Part shown: positions 33,003 through 41,942 of the stretch, one piece after another
Layout: the number at the start of each line of letters is the position of its first letter
How positions within the stretch are numbered: the stretch's first letter is position 1
From: Asticcacaulis sp. AC466
GTDB taxonomy: Bacteria; Pseudomonadota; Alphaproteobacteria; Caulobacterales; Caulobacteraceae
Assembly: GCF_000495815.1 (NCBI RefSeq)
Contig: NZ_AWGE01000006.1
Span: forward strand, 186,001 to 250,000
Direction: 5' to 3'
Length of the DNA: 64,000 nucleotides
Program-made: the position numbers and the translations under genes
The notes under the pieces: model-generated
What the model saw: the letters and a program-made list of their open reading frames with translations, nothing else
Databases searched by the model: none
Told to the model about the DNA's origin: nothing

Positions 33003-35180
33003 CTACTTGTCCATCAGCTTTTGCATGAAATAGGTGTAGTCGATGGCATAGCGCCGCGCCCGTTCCGGCAGGTTTGACGCCGCCGCATGGCCGCCTTCGG
33101 TATTTTCATAATAGTAGAAGGGCAGGCCCATCTCTTCGAACAGTGCCGCCATCTTTCGGGCATGCACCGGTCCGACGCGATCGTCCTTGGTCGAGGTTTC
33201 GAACAAAGGTTCCGGATAGGCAACGCCAGCCTTGACGTTGTGATAGGGCGAAATCGAGCGCAGGAAAGCGCCTTCGACCGGATCGTTCGGATCGCCGTAC
33301 TCGCCTTGCCACGACGCGCCCGCCGACATGTGCGTATAGTTGACCATGTCGAGCAATGGCACCTGGACATCGACGGCGTTCCACAGGTCCGGACGCTGGG
33401 TCAGTTGCACGCCCATGAGCAGGCCGCCGTTCGAGCCGCCCATGATGCCGAGATGACGCGGGGTGGTAATCTTGCGGGCAATCAGGTCTTCGGCCACGGC
33501 CTGGAAATCGTTGTAGATATTCTGGCGCTTGGTTTTCAGCCCGGCTTCGTGCCACGCCGGGCCGAATTCACCGCCGCCACGGATATTGGCCAGCACATAG
33601 GCGCCACCCTTTTCCAGCCACAGCTTGCCGATCGTGCCCGAATAGGACGGCGTCATGGACACTTCGAAACCGCCGTAGGCGTTGAGTATGACCGGAGTCG
33701 TGCCGTCGAGTGGGATATCCTTGCGCGCCACCAGGAAGTAGGGAACCTGCGTGCCATCCTTGGATTTGGCCCAGAATTGCTGGACCTGCAAGCCCTCGGC
33801 ATTGAAGCGCGCCGGTGACGATTTGAGCGTCTCCGACCTACCGGACGCTGCATCGACCATCACCAGGGTCGCAGGGATCAGGAAGGAAGAGACGCTGACC
33901 AGAACGCGGTCGCTCTGATCATCGGTCGAGGTCACGGCGATGGCCGAATTGGATGGCAGGTCGAGCTTTTTCGATGACCATTTGCCGTCGCTGTATTGAT
34001 AGCTCCAGACCTCGCTGGTGACATTGTTCAGCAGGTTGAGCACAAGGCGGTTTCGGGTCTGGCTCAACCCCTCCACCGATTGATGCGCGTCCGGCTGGAA
34101 GAGCAGGGTGGGCTCCAGCGCCGCCGGTTTGGCCAAGGCTTTTTTCAGGTCGAAGACCAGGACGGCGCCGGTTTTGAAGGCCTTGCCGCCGGCGGAGGTC
34201 CAATCTTCTTTCAACGTGTAGATGGCCTGGCCTTGCATGTAGCCGGCAAAGCTCGACGACGTGGGGAGGGGCAGGGCAACCGCCTTGCCGTCGACATAGA
34301 ACATCTGCTCCGTATGGAAGAAATCTATGCCGCGGTAGGACATATCCATTACATAGCTGCCGTCGATATTGCGCAGGACGTAACGGCCGGCGCTGACATC
34401 GGCCTTGGTGCCGCGGAAGATTTCGGTCGCCTGGTCGAGGCTCTGACCGCGCTTGAGCGCCTTGGTGATGTAGGCATAGCTCGACGCGGTGACATCGCCG
34501 GGTGTCCATTCGCGCGTCACATAGACCGTATCGGCATCGCGCCAGGTGACGCTTTGCTTGCCCTCGGGCAGGTCGAAACCGCCGGCGATGAAGGACTTGG
34601 TGGTGATGTCGAATTCGCGGATGACGTTGGCATCCTTGCCACCGTCGGACAGGGAGATCAGGCAACGCGTATAGTCGGGCGCCAGACAGTCGGCGCCTTC
34701 ATAGACCCAGTTCTTGCCTTCCGCCTTGGACAAGGCGTCGATGTCAAGAATGGTGTCCCATGCCGGGGTGGCCGTCTTGTAAGAGTCCCAGGTGGTCTGA
34801 CGCCAGATACCATGAACGTGGTCTGCGTCCTGCCAGAAGTTCTGGACCATGCCCTTGTGGGCGAAGCTGGGATAGGCGATCCGGTCGGTCGCCTGAAGAA
34901 TGTCGAGCGCTTCGGCCTGGCTCTGAGCGAAACGCGGGTCTTTCGACAGCCGGTCGAGCGTCGTTTGATTGTGCGCCAGAACCCACTTCATCGCCTCCGC
35001 GCCGTCGATCTCATCGAGGAAGGCGCGCGGATCGGCACTGCCCTTCGCGGCCGTATTGGGGTTGGACGAAAGAGGCTTGGCGACTGTGGTCATGGTCTGT
35101 GCGTAGGAGACGAGGGGATAGAGTGGGCTAAGGGCGACAAGCGCCGTAGTCACACATAGGGATTTCAAGGAGTTTTGCAT
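33003..35180 (-). CDS. Prolyl oligopeptidase family serine peptidase, exported
   Basis: Periplasmic S9A-type peptidase of 725 residues. I use ATG 35180, which starts the signal peptide MQNSLKSLCVTTALVALSP (cleavage near SYAQ); the open frame to 35390 adds an unlikely 70 residues. An N-terminal seven-bladed propeller (about 90-440) gates the C-terminal hydrolase. The triad is Ser in GIMGGSNGGLLMG, Asp in TSTKDDRVGPVHA and His in TEGGHAAASN. It cuts short proline-containing peptides. The gene stands alone, with an A+T-rich promoter region at about 35230-35320. Confidence 0.92.
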   Translation of the reverse strand: MQNSLKSLCVTTALVALSPLYPLVSYAQTMTTVAKPLSSNPNTAAKGSADPRAFLDEIDGAEAMKWVLAHNQTTLDRLSKDPRFAQSQAEALDILQATDRIAYPSFAHKGMVQNFWQDADHVHGIWRQTTWDSYKTATPAWDTILDIDALSKAEGKNWVYEGADCLAPDYTRCLISLSDGGKDANVIREFDITTKSFIAGGFDLPEGKQSVTWRDADTVYVTREWTPGDVTASSYAYITKALKRGQSLDQATEIFRGTKADVSAGRYVLRNIDGSYVMDMSYRGIDFFHTEQMFYVDGKAVALPLPTSSSFAGYMQGQAIYTLKEDWTSAGGKAFKTGAVLVFDLKKALAKPAALEPTLLFQPDAHQSVEGLSQTRNRLVLNLLNNVTSEVWSYQYSDGKWSSKKLDLPSNSAIAVTSTDDQSDRVLVSVSSFLIPATLVMVDAASGRSETLKSSPARFNAEGLQVQQFWAKSKDGTQVPYFLVARKDIPLDGTTPVILNAYGGFEVSMTPSYSGTIGKLWLEKGGAYVLANIRGGGEFGPAWHEAGLKTKRQNIYNDFQAVAEDLIARKITTPRHLGIMGGSNGGLLMGVQLTQRPDLWNAVDVQVPLLDMVNYTHMSAGASWQGEYGDPNDPVEGAFLRSISPYHNVKAGVAYPEPLFETSTKDDRVGPVHARKMAALFEEMGLPFYYYENTEGGHAAASNLPERARRYAIDYTYFMQKLMDK

Positions 35181-35467
35181 CGGAGGCCCACCCTTTTTTA
35201 TTGAGCAAGAGATAACGGGCGAAACTAGACCGTTTCCACGCCTTGGCAAGATTACAAAAGGTTCATCTTTTTTGTTGAAAAAGTACTTTACAAAATAAAG
35301 TTCTTTTGGCATTGGTATCTTCGTGCCGGAATGGGAGCTTTCAGGTTTGCCACATTGTCCTTGTCGACAGCCTATCGCCTTCGCCGTCATTCGCGGGCTG
35401 GCCCTGCTTTTGTGTCAGCAAACGCCTGACGCCGCTGAATAATATACCGTTCAAGAGGAAGTAACTG

Positions 35468-36067
35468 ATGTCCAATCTCCAGTCCGATATCGACTACATA
35501 AAATCTCTGGCCGAAGACGGGAGTAAAGGTCCGTTGAAAAATGGCGCTACCCTGTTCTGCGCCGGCCTGATCTACGGTGTGGCCGCCATTGCCCACTATG
35601 CTATGATCATGAACTGGATACCCAAGTCGGGCGCCATGTCGGCGGTGATCTGGATCGGTGCCAGCATTCTCTTCGGGATCTGCGCCACGGTGCTTGGCCT
35701 CTCCCGGATCCGCGTTAAAGGATCGGCCAGCAACCGCGCCACGGCGTCGGCCTGGTCGGCGGTAGGCATCGGCATATTTTCCTTCATCGCCTGCTTGGTG
35801 ATTTTAGCCAATATATACCAAAACTTTGAGCCGCTATCTTACCTGATCGCACCGGTCATCCTCCTGCTTTACGGCATGGGATGGTGGGTCAGCGCTCTGA
35901 TGTCCTGCCAAGGCTGGCTGAAACTGGTCAGCCTGGGATGCTTCCTGGGAGCGCCGGCCATTTCCTTCCTGGCCGGTAATGCGCTTCAGATGCTTGCCTA
36001 TGCCGCCTGTCTGTTTCTGTTCGCCATGGTGCCTGGCATTGCGTTGATGCGCGCAGAAAAGGCCTAA
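35468..36067 (+). CDS. Six-TM membrane protein, unknown function
   Basis: A 199-residue protein starting MSNLQSDIDYIKSLAEDGS, a cytoplasmic helix, followed by about five or six TM segments (for example NGATLFCAGLIYGVAAIAHYAM and IGIFSFIACLVILANIYQNF). GAGGAAG precedes the ATG. The next gene, a winged-helix protein, starts 4 bp after its stop, a common pairing in Proteobacteria of this kind of membrane protein with a PF13601-type regulator. Function is unknown; the membrane partner may respond to or be regulated by it. Confidence 0.82.
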   Translation: MSNLQSDIDYIKSLAEDGSKGPLKNGATLFCAGLIYGVAAIAHYAMIMNWIPKSGAMSAVIWIGASILFGICATVLGLSRIRVKGSASNRATASAWSAVGIGIFSFIACLVILANIYQNFEPLSYLIAPVILLLYGMGWWVSALMSCQGWLKLVSLGCFLGAPAISFLAGNALQMLAYAACLFLFAMVPGIALMRAEKA

Positions 36068-36071
36068 GGTC

Positions 36072-36380
36072 ATGGGTGACGATTTTTCCATCGACGCCAT
36101 TGACGATGTCATTCACGGACGTTTGCGGTTAGGGATTATGGCCTACCTGTCCACGGCCGGTTCGGCGGATTTTACCTTGCTGAAAACCAAGCTCCAGGCA
36201 ACGGACGGCAATTTGTCGGTTCAGTTGCGCAAGCTGGAAGAGGCCGGTTACATCGGCATAGACAAGAGCTTTGTCGGCAAGAAGCCGCTGACAACCATAA
36301 GCCTGACTCCGGCCGGCCGGACAGCCTACATCGCCTATCTCGACGCCATGCGAAAGCTGATTTCCGATATGGAAGGGTGA
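36072..36380 (+). CDS. Winged-helix transcriptional regulator (PF13601-like)
   Basis: A 102-residue DNA-binding protein. IDDVIHGRLRLGIMAYLSTA opens the domain; DFTLLKTKLQATDGNLSVQLRKLEEAGYI is the helix-turn-helix with wing TTISLTPAGRTAY. This is the MarR/ArsR-like fold used by small one-domain regulators. It shares a transcript with the membrane protein 4 bp upstream and probably controls that operon. No effector domain is present. Confidence 0.88.
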   Translation: MGDDFSIDAIDDVIHGRLRLGIMAYLSTAGSADFTLLKTKLQATDGNLSVQLRKLEEAGYIGIDKSFVGKKPLTTISLTPAGRTAYIAYLDAMRKLISDMEG

Positions 36381-36406
36381 CCGATTATCCGTAAGGCCGT
36401 CTTTCC

Positions 36407-36433
36407 GCGCTCCCCTTGCCAAAAGGGGAGCGC
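36407..36433 (+). terminator. Hairpin after the winged-helix gene
   Basis: GCGCTCCCCTT (36407-36417) pairs perfectly with AAGGGGAGCGC (36423-36433), loop GCCAA. The T-run is weak (TTCGCATTT). Confidence 0.65.
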
Positions 36434-36515
36434 TTCGCATTTGGCTCACGAAAAAATTCATTTCATGTGAAACCAAATCCGCGTTACACTTCCGAAAAAT
36501 CAGAGGAGGCGTGAC

Positions 36516-37418
36516 ATGCTGGAGACGCAAGCGGGCGAAAACGCCCAATCCGACTTTCATGGCATTGTCGGTGGTTATGTGCCCGAACGCGCCGACTGGA
36601 CCATCGACCAGAACTGGGGCGCCTACACCCCGGAAGAACATGCCACTTGGAAGACCCTGTACGAGCGTCAGATGACACTCATACCCGGCCGGGCCAGTCA
36701 GGCTTATCTCGATGGGCTGGCTGAACTGCCGATCACGGCCGACCGCATTCCTGATTTTGAAGCCCTGTCCGATGCGTTGGAAAAACGCACCGGATGGCGT
36801 GTTGTCGCCGTGCCGGGCATGGTGCCCAATGAAGTGTTTTTCAATCACATGGCCAACCGCCGTTTTCCGGCGGGACAGTTTATCCGCAAGGCACATCAGC
36901 TAGACTACCTGCAGGAACCTGACGTCTTCCACGATATATTCGGCCATGTGCCGATGATGGTCAATCCGGTCATGGCCGACTTCATGCAAGCCTATGGGGA
37001 AGGCGGCCTGCGTGCCGAACGGCTGGGCGTGCTCGATTATCTGGCGCGGCTCTACTGGTACACGGTGGAATTCGGCCTGATCGAGGAAGCCGGCGCCCTG
37101 CGCATTTTTGGCGGCGGCATCCTCTCATCATTCACGGAAACGCGCTTTGCGCTGGAAAGTGCGTCGCCAAACCGTATCGGCTTCGATCTGGAACGCGTTA
37201 TGCGCACGGCCTACCGCATCGACGAATTTCAGGAGACCTATTTCGTCATGCCGTCGCTCGATACCCTGTTCGACATGGCCAATACAGATTTTGCGCCCAT
37301 CTATGAAAAGCTGAAAGCCTTGCCCGATTTCGGCCTGGCCACGGTGACGCCCGATGACCGTGTGTTCACGCGCGGCACCGGCGAATATCACCGGGCGTTG
37401 CTCACCGGCGACTGCTGA
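36516..37418 (+). CDS. phhA: Phenylalanine 4-monooxygenase
   Basis: Tetrahydropterin- and iron-dependent hydroxylase turning phenylalanine into tyrosine. The 300 residues match the bacterial monodomain enzyme. Iron ligands are His139 and His144 in DVFHDIFGHVPMM and Glu in YWYTVEFGLIEE; HQLDYLQEPD just before is typical as well. The N-terminus DWTIDQNWGAYTPEEHATWKTLYERQ is the usual start. GAGGAGG precedes the ATG. The pterin recycling enzyme lies 2.9 kb away at 40323, so the two are in reach of joint control but not in one operon. Confidence 0.95.
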   Translation: MLETQAGENAQSDFHGIVGGYVPERADWTIDQNWGAYTPEEHATWKTLYERQMTLIPGRASQAYLDGLAELPITADRIPDFEALSDALEKRTGWRVVAVPGMVPNEVFFNHMANRRFPAGQFIRKAHQLDYLQEPDVFHDIFGHVPMMVNPVMADFMQAYGEGGLRAERLGVLDYLARLYWYTVEFGLIEEAGALRIFGGGILSSFTETRFALESASPNRIGFDLERVMRTAYRIDEFQETYFVMPSLDTLFDMANTDFAPIYEKLKALPDFGLATVTPDDRVFTRGTGEYHRALLTGDC

Positions 37419-37476
37419 CCAGGAATTGACACCCGGGTAAAACCCATGATTGATGTCCCAAACGGGAGAAAACATC

Positions 37477-38292
37477 ATGGAACTCAATCGTCGTCATCTT
37501 CTTGCGGCCCTGTCCGCGCTCGGTCTGGCCGGTGCATCCGCCCAGGCCAAGCCGGTTAAATCACCTTTCAAGAAAATCGGCGTCCAGTTGTATACGGTGC
37601 GCGATGCCTTCGCCAAGGACCCGGTCGGTACGCTGAAACGCGTAAAGGCTCTGGGCTACGATCAGGTCGAAACGATCACGTTTGGCGGTGTCTCCGCCCG
37701 TGATTTCAAGGCCAGGCTCACTGACGTCGGTTTGACTGCGCCCTCGGGTCACGTTGGCCTTACTGACTGGCAAACGCGTGCGGAGGCGGCGCTTGACGAT
37801 CAAGTCGCTGTCGGTGCCCGCTATGCGGTCCTGGCCTGGTTGCCGACCGAAGACCGCGATGGCTGGAAAGCCTGGGCCGACAAGATGAACACCTGGGGGC
37901 AACTGGCCAAGTCGCGCGGCCTGACCTTCTGCTATCACAATCACGATTTCGAGTTTAAGAAGACAGCGTCCGGCGATATGCCGTATCACGTTCTGCTGGA
38001 AAACACCGACCCCTCGCTGGTGACCTTCGAACTGGATTGCTATTGGGCCAGCTTTGCCGGCCATGATCCGGTCCATATCCTGCAGGAACACGGCACTCGC
38101 ATTCGCCAACTGCACCTGAAGGACAAACTGGCCGATGGTTCGATGGCGCCGGTGGGCGAGGGCACGATCGACTTCGCTGCCGTGTTGGACGCCGCCGTTA
38201 AGGGCGGCGTGGAAAACGTCTATGTCGAACACGACAACCCGGCTGATCCCTGGGCCAGCATCGCGACCAGCATCAAGAATTTGAAGGGCTGA
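37477..38292 (+). CDS. Sugar phosphate isomerase/epimerase-like protein, Tat-exported
   Basis: AP-endonuclease-2-type TIM barrel of 271 residues. MELNRRHLLAALSALGLAGA is a Tat leader; cleavage near AQA. The barrel reads KKIGVQLYTVRDAF, then CYHNHDFEF, FELDCYWASFAG and YVEHDNPADP, with His, Glu and Asp suited to metal binding as in xylose isomerase-like enzymes. GGGAGAA precedes ATG 37477. Such exported members often lie with glycosidases; here a GH2 enzyme converges from downstream. Substrate unknown. Confidence 0.85.
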   Translation: MELNRRHLLAALSALGLAGASAQAKPVKSPFKKIGVQLYTVRDAFAKDPVGTLKRVKALGYDQVETITFGGVSARDFKARLTDVGLTAPSGHVGLTDWQTRAEAALDDQVAVGARYAVLAWLPTEDRDGWKAWADKMNTWGQLAKSRGLTFCYHNHDFEFKKTASGDMPYHVLLENTDPSLVTFELDCYWASFAGHDPVHILQEHGTRIRQLHLKDKLADGSMAPVGEGTIDFAAVLDAAVKGGVENVYVEHDNPADPWASIATSIKNLKG

Positions 38293-38302
38293 TACGCTGA
38301 TA

Positions 38303-38336
38303 CCAAGCGTCATGACCTTCGACTCATGACGCTTGG
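38303..38336. terminator. Perfect inverted repeat between convergent genes
   Basis: CCAAGCGTCATGA (38303-38315) and TCATGACGCTTGG (38324-38336), a 13-bp perfect stem with loop CCTTCGAC, lie between the ends of the isomerase (+) and GH2 (-) genes. There is no T-run; it may still act as bidirectional terminator. Confidence 0.6.
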
Positions 38337-38348
38337 CCATGACCGGCC

Positions 38349-40244
38349 CTACTGCTTCGCCGCCATCTTCGCGTAATAGTCGCTGAGAACGAAGAAGGCC
38401 ATTTTGCGTTCACCATTCTCCGAGACTACGCCCTTGCGATTCCAGCCTTGCTGCCAGATGTTCTGGCGGCGGGGCGAGCGGAAATCCTTCAGAATCCATG
38501 GCGACAGGCCGGCCAGGAAGGGAATCCGGTCGGCCATGGCCAGGGTATTTTTGTAGTATTTCGCCTGATAGTCCTCGGTGAAGCGTCCTTCACGCGCCGG
38601 GTCGCGGACGCCGTAGAGACTTGCGGCGCCGAATTCCGACAGGATCAACGGCTTGTTGAAGCTGGAATGCCAGACGGTCGCCGGTACGTCGGCAATCTTG
38701 TCGTTGCCGTACCAGCCGTTATAGGTGTTGACCGCCATGACATCGAGTTCCGGGATTAGTGGATCGTCGATGGTGATATCGATATGGCCGTCCACGGTTT
38801 TCTTACCGGTGAGCAGCGCCGCCGACACGAGACGTGTGCCGTCGAGGGCCTTGGCTTCGCGCGCCAGGGCGGTCAGGAAGCTGTTGCGGGCATCTGATAT
38901 CGGTGTCTCATTGGCCACGCTCCAGATGATGACCGAGGCGCGGTTCCGGTCGCGGAGAATGTTTTCCGCCATCATCCTCTGCGCCACCTTGAGCGTGTCC
39001 GGATTGTCGAACTTGACCGCCCAATAGACCGGCACCTCGCTCCAAACCAGAAGGCCCATTTCATCGGCCAGGCGCGTGGTGATTTCCGAATGCGGATAAT
39101 GGGAGAGCCGAACATAATTGCCGTGAAGCCCTGTCTTGATCTCGCTGAGCAGGGCGCGCGAGGCTTCCGGCGTGATGCGTCGCGACGGATTGGGACCGAA
39201 TTCTTCTTCATGCAGGCAGATGCCGCGCAGGAAGATGGGCTGGCCGTTGAGGATGATCTGCGTGCCTCTGACCTCGATCGTCCGGAACCCGATCCGGTCG
39301 GTTAAAACGTCAGAGCCCGCCTTGACCGAAACGTCATAGAGGGTCGGCGTGTCCGGCGACCAGCGTTTCAGGTCCTTGGGCGCGCGCACGCTGAGTGAGA
39401 CGTGACCATCGGCATCTGTCGTGCCTTTCAGGCTGAGTTTGAGCGCAGGCACGCTGACTTCGACGGCCTGTCCCGCCTTGGTAGGGCCGTCCAGTGCGAC
39501 GTCGGCCTTGATCAGGCCGTCCGTGGTGAGGCGGATGAAGTCGTCATCGACATAGGTTTCCGGCGTGGCGACCAGGGTGACATCGCGTATCAGCCCGCCG
39601 TAGGTTTCCCAGTCAGTGACCTGGGTCGGTACGGAGTCGGGTGTGCGGGTCGAGTCCACGGCGACGACAAGGTTGTTGTTCTTCTCGCGCAGCAGATGGG
39701 TGACGTCGAAGCTGAAGGGGGTAAAGCCGCCTTCATGCTCGCCGACGCGGTGCCCATTGAGGTAGACCATGGTCTTGTAATCGGCGGCAGCGAAACGCAG
39801 GAAGACCCGTTGTCCGGATTTGATCAGGGCGGTGTCGAAGCTCTTTTGATACCACATCAACCCGTTATAGTAGCGCAGTTCCGGTGCGTAGGCGATCCAG
39901 GCGGACGGTACCGGACCGACCGGAGCACGCGCCAGATCGTATTCGAAAAAGACGTCGGGATCAGCCTTCATCGCCGCTTCGACATTGACGTCAGAACCGC
40001 GGCCACGCGTGACATCCAAAGGCTTGCCGTGGAAATCGGCCATCCCGTCCTTGTACGGGTCCACCGAATAGTGCCAGGGGCCAGACAGGCTTTCGCCCGC
40101 GCGTCGGTCGGCATTGACCAGGACCGTACCCGGCACAATGCTGCTGTACGCAGGCGCATCGGCCGGGCGGGCCGGCGTGGCGCCGGCAGGCACGGCCACA
40201 AGCGCGGCCGTGGCGACGACGACGAAAATCTGCGCTAACCTCAT
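38349..40244 (-). CDS. GH2 glycosidase, beta-glucuronidase-like
   Basis: Exported retaining glycosidase of 631 residues. ATG 40244 has GGAGAGGAGA upstream and starts the signal peptide MRLAQIFVVVATAALVAVPAGA. Jelly roll (about 70-215, with LNGHRVGEHEGGFTPF), immunoglobulin-like domain and TIM barrel follow. HYPHSEITTRLADEMGLLVWSE is close to the beta-glucuronidase pattern. The acid/base Glu is in WSVANETPISD and the nucleophile Glu in LILSEFGAASLYG. Shorter than the GH2 enzyme at 9833 and without its added C-terminal modules. Glucuronidase versus galactosidase activity cannot be settled from sequence alone. Confidence 0.88.
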   Translation of the reverse strand: MRLAQIFVVVATAALVAVPAGATPARPADAPAYSSIVPGTVLVNADRRAGESLSGPWHYSVDPYKDGMADFHGKPLDVTRGRGSDVNVEAAMKADPDVFFEYDLARAPVGPVPSAWIAYAPELRYYNGLMWYQKSFDTALIKSGQRVFLRFAAADYKTMVYLNGHRVGEHEGGFTPFSFDVTHLLREKNNNLVVAVDSTRTPDSVPTQVTDWETYGGLIRDVTLVATPETYVDDDFIRLTTDGLIKADVALDGPTKAGQAVEVSVPALKLSLKGTTDADGHVSLSVRAPKDLKRWSPDTPTLYDVSVKAGSDVLTDRIGFRTIEVRGTQIILNGQPIFLRGICLHEEEFGPNPSRRITPEASRALLSEIKTGLHGNYVRLSHYPHSEITTRLADEMGLLVWSEVPVYWAVKFDNPDTLKVAQRMMAENILRDRNRASVIIWSVANETPISDARNSFLTALAREAKALDGTRLVSAALLTGKKTVDGHIDITIDDPLIPELDVMAVNTYNGWYGNDKIADVPATVWHSSFNKPLILSEFGAASLYGVRDPAREGRFTEDYQAKYYKNTLAMADRIPFLAGLSPWILKDFRSPRRQNIWQQGWNRKGVVSENGERKMAFFVLSDYYAKMAAKQ

Positions 40245-40322
40245 GACATCTCCTCTCCTGAATTTTGCCTGTGACAAGACACCGGTCGGCAGGCCTTGTC
40301 AAACCCGCCGATGGGGCGCAGA

Positions 40323-40625
40323 GTGACGGATATGCGCCCGACCTTATCTTCTGCTGAAATTGACGCCCTCACCGATAATCTGCCGCAATGGGGGCTTGAG
40401 CCCGGCGGCCTCGCCATAACAAGACATCTGGAATTCAAGGACTTTAAGACGGCGTTCGCCTTCATGACCGAGGTCGCGGAAGCGGCTGATCGGTTGGACC
40501 ACCATCCCGAATGGTCCAATGTTTACAATCGGGTGTCCATCCGGCTAACCACCCATGATTCCAATGGCTTAACCGCCAGCGATATCGCCCTGGCGCGGGA
40601 TATCGATGCCGCCGCCGGCGTCTGA
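40323..40625 (+). CDS. phhB: Pterin-4a-carbinolamine dehydratase
   Basis: Dehydrates 4a-hydroxytetrahydropterin, recycling the cofactor of phenylalanine hydroxylase. The protein is about 100 residues with the motif DRLDHHPEWSNVYNRVSIRLTTHDSNGLT, containing the active-site His pair and WxNVYN. The start is uncertain: GTG 40323 (after GGGGCGCAGA) or ATG 40332; the frame is open from 40296. It reads away from the GH2 gene. Together with phhA at 36516 it forms the tyrosine-making module. Confidence 0.92.
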   Translation: MTDMRPTLSSAEIDALTDNLPQWGLEPGGLAITRHLEFKDFKTAFAFMTEVAEAADRLDHHPEWSNVYNRVSIRLTTHDSNGLTASDIALARDIDAAAGV

Positions 40626-40748
40626 CGGGCGATACTCACGCATTTAATTTTTATTTTTCTGACCGTAGTGCTGTAGGTACAAAAGTTTGTGATCCCCTGA
40701 GTTCCAGGGGTCCGGCGGCGTCTAATAAGAGGATCACGGAATACCCCC

Positions 40749-41444
40749 ATGCTTGAAAAGAAAAACACCATTCTGATCGTTGATGACGAGGAAGAGATCC
40801 GCAAGATGCTGAGCATCTTCCTCGATGCCGCGGATTTCAAGGTGTGCGAATGCGATAGCGGCAAGCAGGCCCTGCGCATGAGCGCTTCGGTCAGGCCGGA
40901 TCTGATCCTGCTCGACCTCGGTCTTCCAGATATCGACGGCAAGGAAGTCATTACCAAGATCCGCGAATGGTCCAACGTGCCCATCGTCGTGCTGACCGCC
41001 CGTGCTGAGGACATGGAAGCGGCCCCGGCCCTGAACATCGGCGCGGATGACTATGTCACCAAGCCGTTTTCGGCCGAAGTCCTCTTGGCGCGCATCAATG
41101 CCAATCTGCGTAAATCCGCGGTCAAGGAAGTCGGTGACCCGGAAATCGTCCACGGTCCCATCCGCATGGATTTGGTACGCCATGAAGTGTTCATCGATGA
41201 TGAGCGTATCGGCTTCACGCCCAAAGAATACGACCTGTTACGTTACTTCCTGGTCAATCGCGGCCGCATGCTGACGCACAAGCAGATCCTCAAAGAAGTG
41301 TGGGGCCCTGCCCACCTCGAAGACACGCAATACCTGCGTGTCTATATCGGGCAGGTCCGTGACAAGCTTGAGACGCGTCCAGGCCTCGGGAAATCGATCG
41401 TGTCGGAATCTGGCATTGGCTACCGCATGGATATGGTCAACTAG
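40749..41444 (+). CDS. KdpE-like response regulator (OmpR family)
   Basis: A 231-residue DNA-binding regulator. The receiver has VDDEEEIR, phosphoacceptor Asp in LILLDLGLPDIDG, Thr in VLTAR and Lys in VTKPFS. The C-terminal winged helix reads FTPKEYDLLRYFLVNRGRMLTHKQILKEVWG and YLRVYIGQVRDKLE, closest to KdpE. No kdpFABC genes lie in the window, so its targets are unknown. The likely partner is the KdpD-like kinase that converges from 42683. The DUF1328 gene lies between them. Confidence 0.92.
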   Translation: MLEKKNTILIVDDEEEIRKMLSIFLDAADFKVCECDSGKQALRMSASVRPDLILLDLGLPDIDGKEVITKIREWSNVPIVVLTARAEDMEAAPALNIGADDYVTKPFSAEVLLARINANLRKSAVKEVGDPEIVHGPIRMDLVRHEVFIDDERIGFTPKEYDLLRYFLVNRGRMLTHKQILKEVWGPAHLEDTQYLRVYIGQVRDKLETRPGLGKSIVSESGIGYRMDMVN

Positions 41445-41466
41445 CCCATATTCTCCGAGCATTCAG

Positions 41467-41507
41467 ACAAAGGGGTCCGGTGGAACATTTTCGCCGGACC
41501 CTTTTGT
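41467..41507 (+). terminator. Terminator after the KdpE-like gene
   Basis: ACAAAGGGGTCCGG (41467-41480) pairs with CCGGACCCTTTTGT (41494-41507) with one wobble; a T-rich tail follows. Confidence 0.85.
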
Positions 41508-41656
41508 GTTTTTGCGTTATTTGTATTTGAAATTAAGGCTTACCGCTTCCTTACGAGCCGGCGGTTTTTGCCATCTTTGTAATTTATGAAGGAAGGCATA
41601 GCGTGGAATAGAAGTTTCCTCCGATTACGGGCGGGGCTGTTCAATAGGAGAATACT

Positions 41657-41839
41657 ATGCTCAACTGGATCGTAACCTTCTTTATTCTAGCCGTTATAGC
41701 GGCCTTCTTCGGCTTTACAGGGCTCGCCGGTACTTTTGCAGAAATCGCCAAGTTTATCGCTGTGATTTTCGTCGTGCTGTTCATCGCCAGCCTGGTCTAC
41801 CGGATGATCACGGGCCGCAGTGCCAATCCTCCCCTATAA
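41657..41839 (+). CDS. DUF1328 small membrane protein (YtjA type)
   Basis: A 60-residue protein with two TM helices: MLNWIVTFFILAVIAAFFGF and IAVIFVVLFIASLVYRMI. The FTGLAGTFAEIAKF link is characteristic of DUF1328. AGGAGA precedes the start. Members of the family are often induced by osmotic or envelope stress in Proteobacteria. It stands between the KdpE-like regulator and a KdpD-like kinase. Molecular role unknown. Confidence 0.92.
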   Translation: MLNWIVTFFILAVIAAFFGFTGLAGTFAEIAKFIAVIFVVLFIASLVYRMITGRSANPPL

Positions 41840-41888
41840 CGGGCCGCCCTTTAAACGGGGCGGGCAATTCGCAGGGTTTGCGTATGAT

Positions 41889-41920
41889 AAAAAAGCCGGT
41901 CCTTTGGGGACCGGCTTTTT
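41889..41920. terminator. Bidirectional terminator between DUF1328 and kinase genes
   Basis: AAAAAGCCGGTCC and GGACCGGCTTTTT form a stem within 41889-41920, with A- and T-runs on both sides, ending genes from both directions. Confidence 0.88.
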
Positions 41921-41942
41921 CTTGCTTGAGTCTTGCCTGTAG

